DNA from: Pedobacter endophyticus
Lineage (GTDB): Bacteria > Bacteroidota > Bacteroidia > Sphingobacteriales > Sphingobacteriaceae
Direction: 5' to 3'
Assembly: GCF_015679185.1 (NCBI RefSeq)
Contig: NZ_CP064939.1
Location: 3,224,001-3,288,000, forward strand
Length of the DNA: 64,000 bases
How positions within the stretch are numbered: the stretch's first letter is position 1; every line of letters starts with the position of its first letter. The position numbers and the translations under genes were made by a program. The notes beneath the pieces are model-generated. The model worked only from the letters and a program-made list of their open reading frames with translations. It was not told the origin of the DNA and did not search any database. Below are positions 63,539-64,000 of the stretch, piece by piece.

Positions 63539-64000
63539 ATGTCTGTAAAGATAGGAAATATAGATTTAGGCGAGTTCCCGTTATTGCTTGCGCCGATGGA
63601 AGATGTTAGCGATCCGCCGTTTCGGTTTGTCTGTAAACAAAACGGAGCCGATTTAATGTATACCGAGTTTATTTCGTCCGAAGGCTTAATTCGCGATGCG
63701 GCAAAAAGCAGGCAAAAGCTCGACATTTTTGAGTATGAAAGGCCAATTGGGATTCAGATTTTTGGTGGTGATATCGATCATATGCGTGAGGCTGCGGAAA
63801 TTGCTGCGGCTGCGGGGCCCGACCTGGTTGATATTAACTATGGCTGTCCGGTTAAAAATGTAGTTTGCAAAGGCGCCGGATCGAGCTTACTCAGAGATAT
63901 TGATAAGATGGTTAAAATGACGGAGGCCGTTGTTAAGGCATCACATTTGCCGGTTACCGTTAAAACTCGTTTGGGTTGGGATGATAACACGAAAAACGTT
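63539..64000 (+). CDS. dusB: tRNA-dihydrouridine synthase DusB, N-terminal part
   Basis: FMN enzyme that reduces uridines in tRNA. The first 154 codons are present and the frame is open to the right edge. Signatures: LLLAPMEDVSDPPFRFVCK at the N-terminus, RPIGIQIFGGD, DINYGCPVKNVVCKGAGSSL (with the catalytic Cys) and TVKTRLGWD. Confidence 0.93.
   Translation, partial: MSVKIGNIDLGEFPLLLAPMEDVSDPPFRFVCKQNGADLMYTEFISSEGLIRDAAKSRQKLDIFEYERPIGIQIFGGDIDHMREAAEIAAAAGPDLVDINYGCPVKNVVCKGAGSSLLRDIDKMVKMTEAVVKASHLPVTVKTRLGWDDNTKNV

Overview
The window is chromosomal DNA of a Bacteroidota bacterium, most likely of the family Sphingobacteriaceae (Pedobacter-like). The basis is gene content (LptE next to MiaB and SecG, DUF4175, DUF6952, the HYC_CC_PP family, DUF2911, an AraC regulator with an N-terminal metal site), moderately low GC, and many promoters of the Bacteroidota type (-7 box TAnnTTTG). 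No rRNA, tRNA, CRISPR array or prophage was seen. Most genes are housekeeping. The unusual part is the intergenic space, which is full of nested palindromic repeat elements.

Layout. 1-4.1 kb: miaB end, a sensorless sigma-54 activator, lptE, a TPR protein and secG. 4.1-4.95 kb: repeats. 4.95-11.3 kb: a cyclophilin, then a probable copper module (HYC_CC_PP protein, secreted HMA protein, outer-membrane protein, DUF3347 protein, metal-binding AraC regulator), YceI, a DOPA-dioxygenase-like enzyme and an HMA-MauE fusion. 11.3-15.4 kb: an orphan antitoxin-like gene, a DinB-family enzyme, a secreted flavoprotein-like protein, and a peroxiredoxin-thioredoxin-DUF6952 operon. 16-24 kb: PEP carboxylase and a TetR-TolC-HlyD-MFS efflux operon with a visible operator, then a decayed membrane-protein gene. 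24-29 kb: small proteins, a secreted phospholipase C and a GDPD-GH16 fusion. 29.5-40.5 kb: DUF4175, ybeY, uup, two parS sites at mnmG, and an Ig-like lipoprotein. 41-47.3 kb: carbonic-anhydrase-like protein, nadB/nadA, a dicarboxylate/amino-acid symporter and thiL. 47.3-49.2 kb: ten tandem stem-loop repeats with a small GIY-YIG nuclease gene inside the array. 49-64 kb: rmuC, purU, a zinc peptidase, a DsbA-family protein, an M14 peptidase, a cobalamin riboswitch with metE, a thioesterase, a methyltransferase, cdsA, DUF2007, a CPBP protease and the start of dusB.

Functional links. The copper module puts a metal-binding periplasmic protein, a DUF3347 protein and a regulator with its own CxxC site in one transcription unit. 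The efflux operon has its operator between the -33 and -7 boxes. metE is under a B12 riboswitch. The phospholipase C and the GDPD-GH16 fusion could act one after the other on phospholipid head groups. The parS pair suggests that the window lies in the origin-proximal part of the chromosome.

Most striking non-gene signals. (1) At least five repeat families with inverted ends, two of them with apparent target-site duplications. (2) Short palindromes of the form TCCCG-N6-CGGGA or ATCCGATAGCTATCGGAT, with variable cores, present in some copies of the larger repeats and absent from others at the same position. (3) The ten-unit stem-loop array hosting a GIY-YIG nuclease gene, which suggests (unproven) a repeat/nuclease partnership like that of REP sequences and RAYT transposases.
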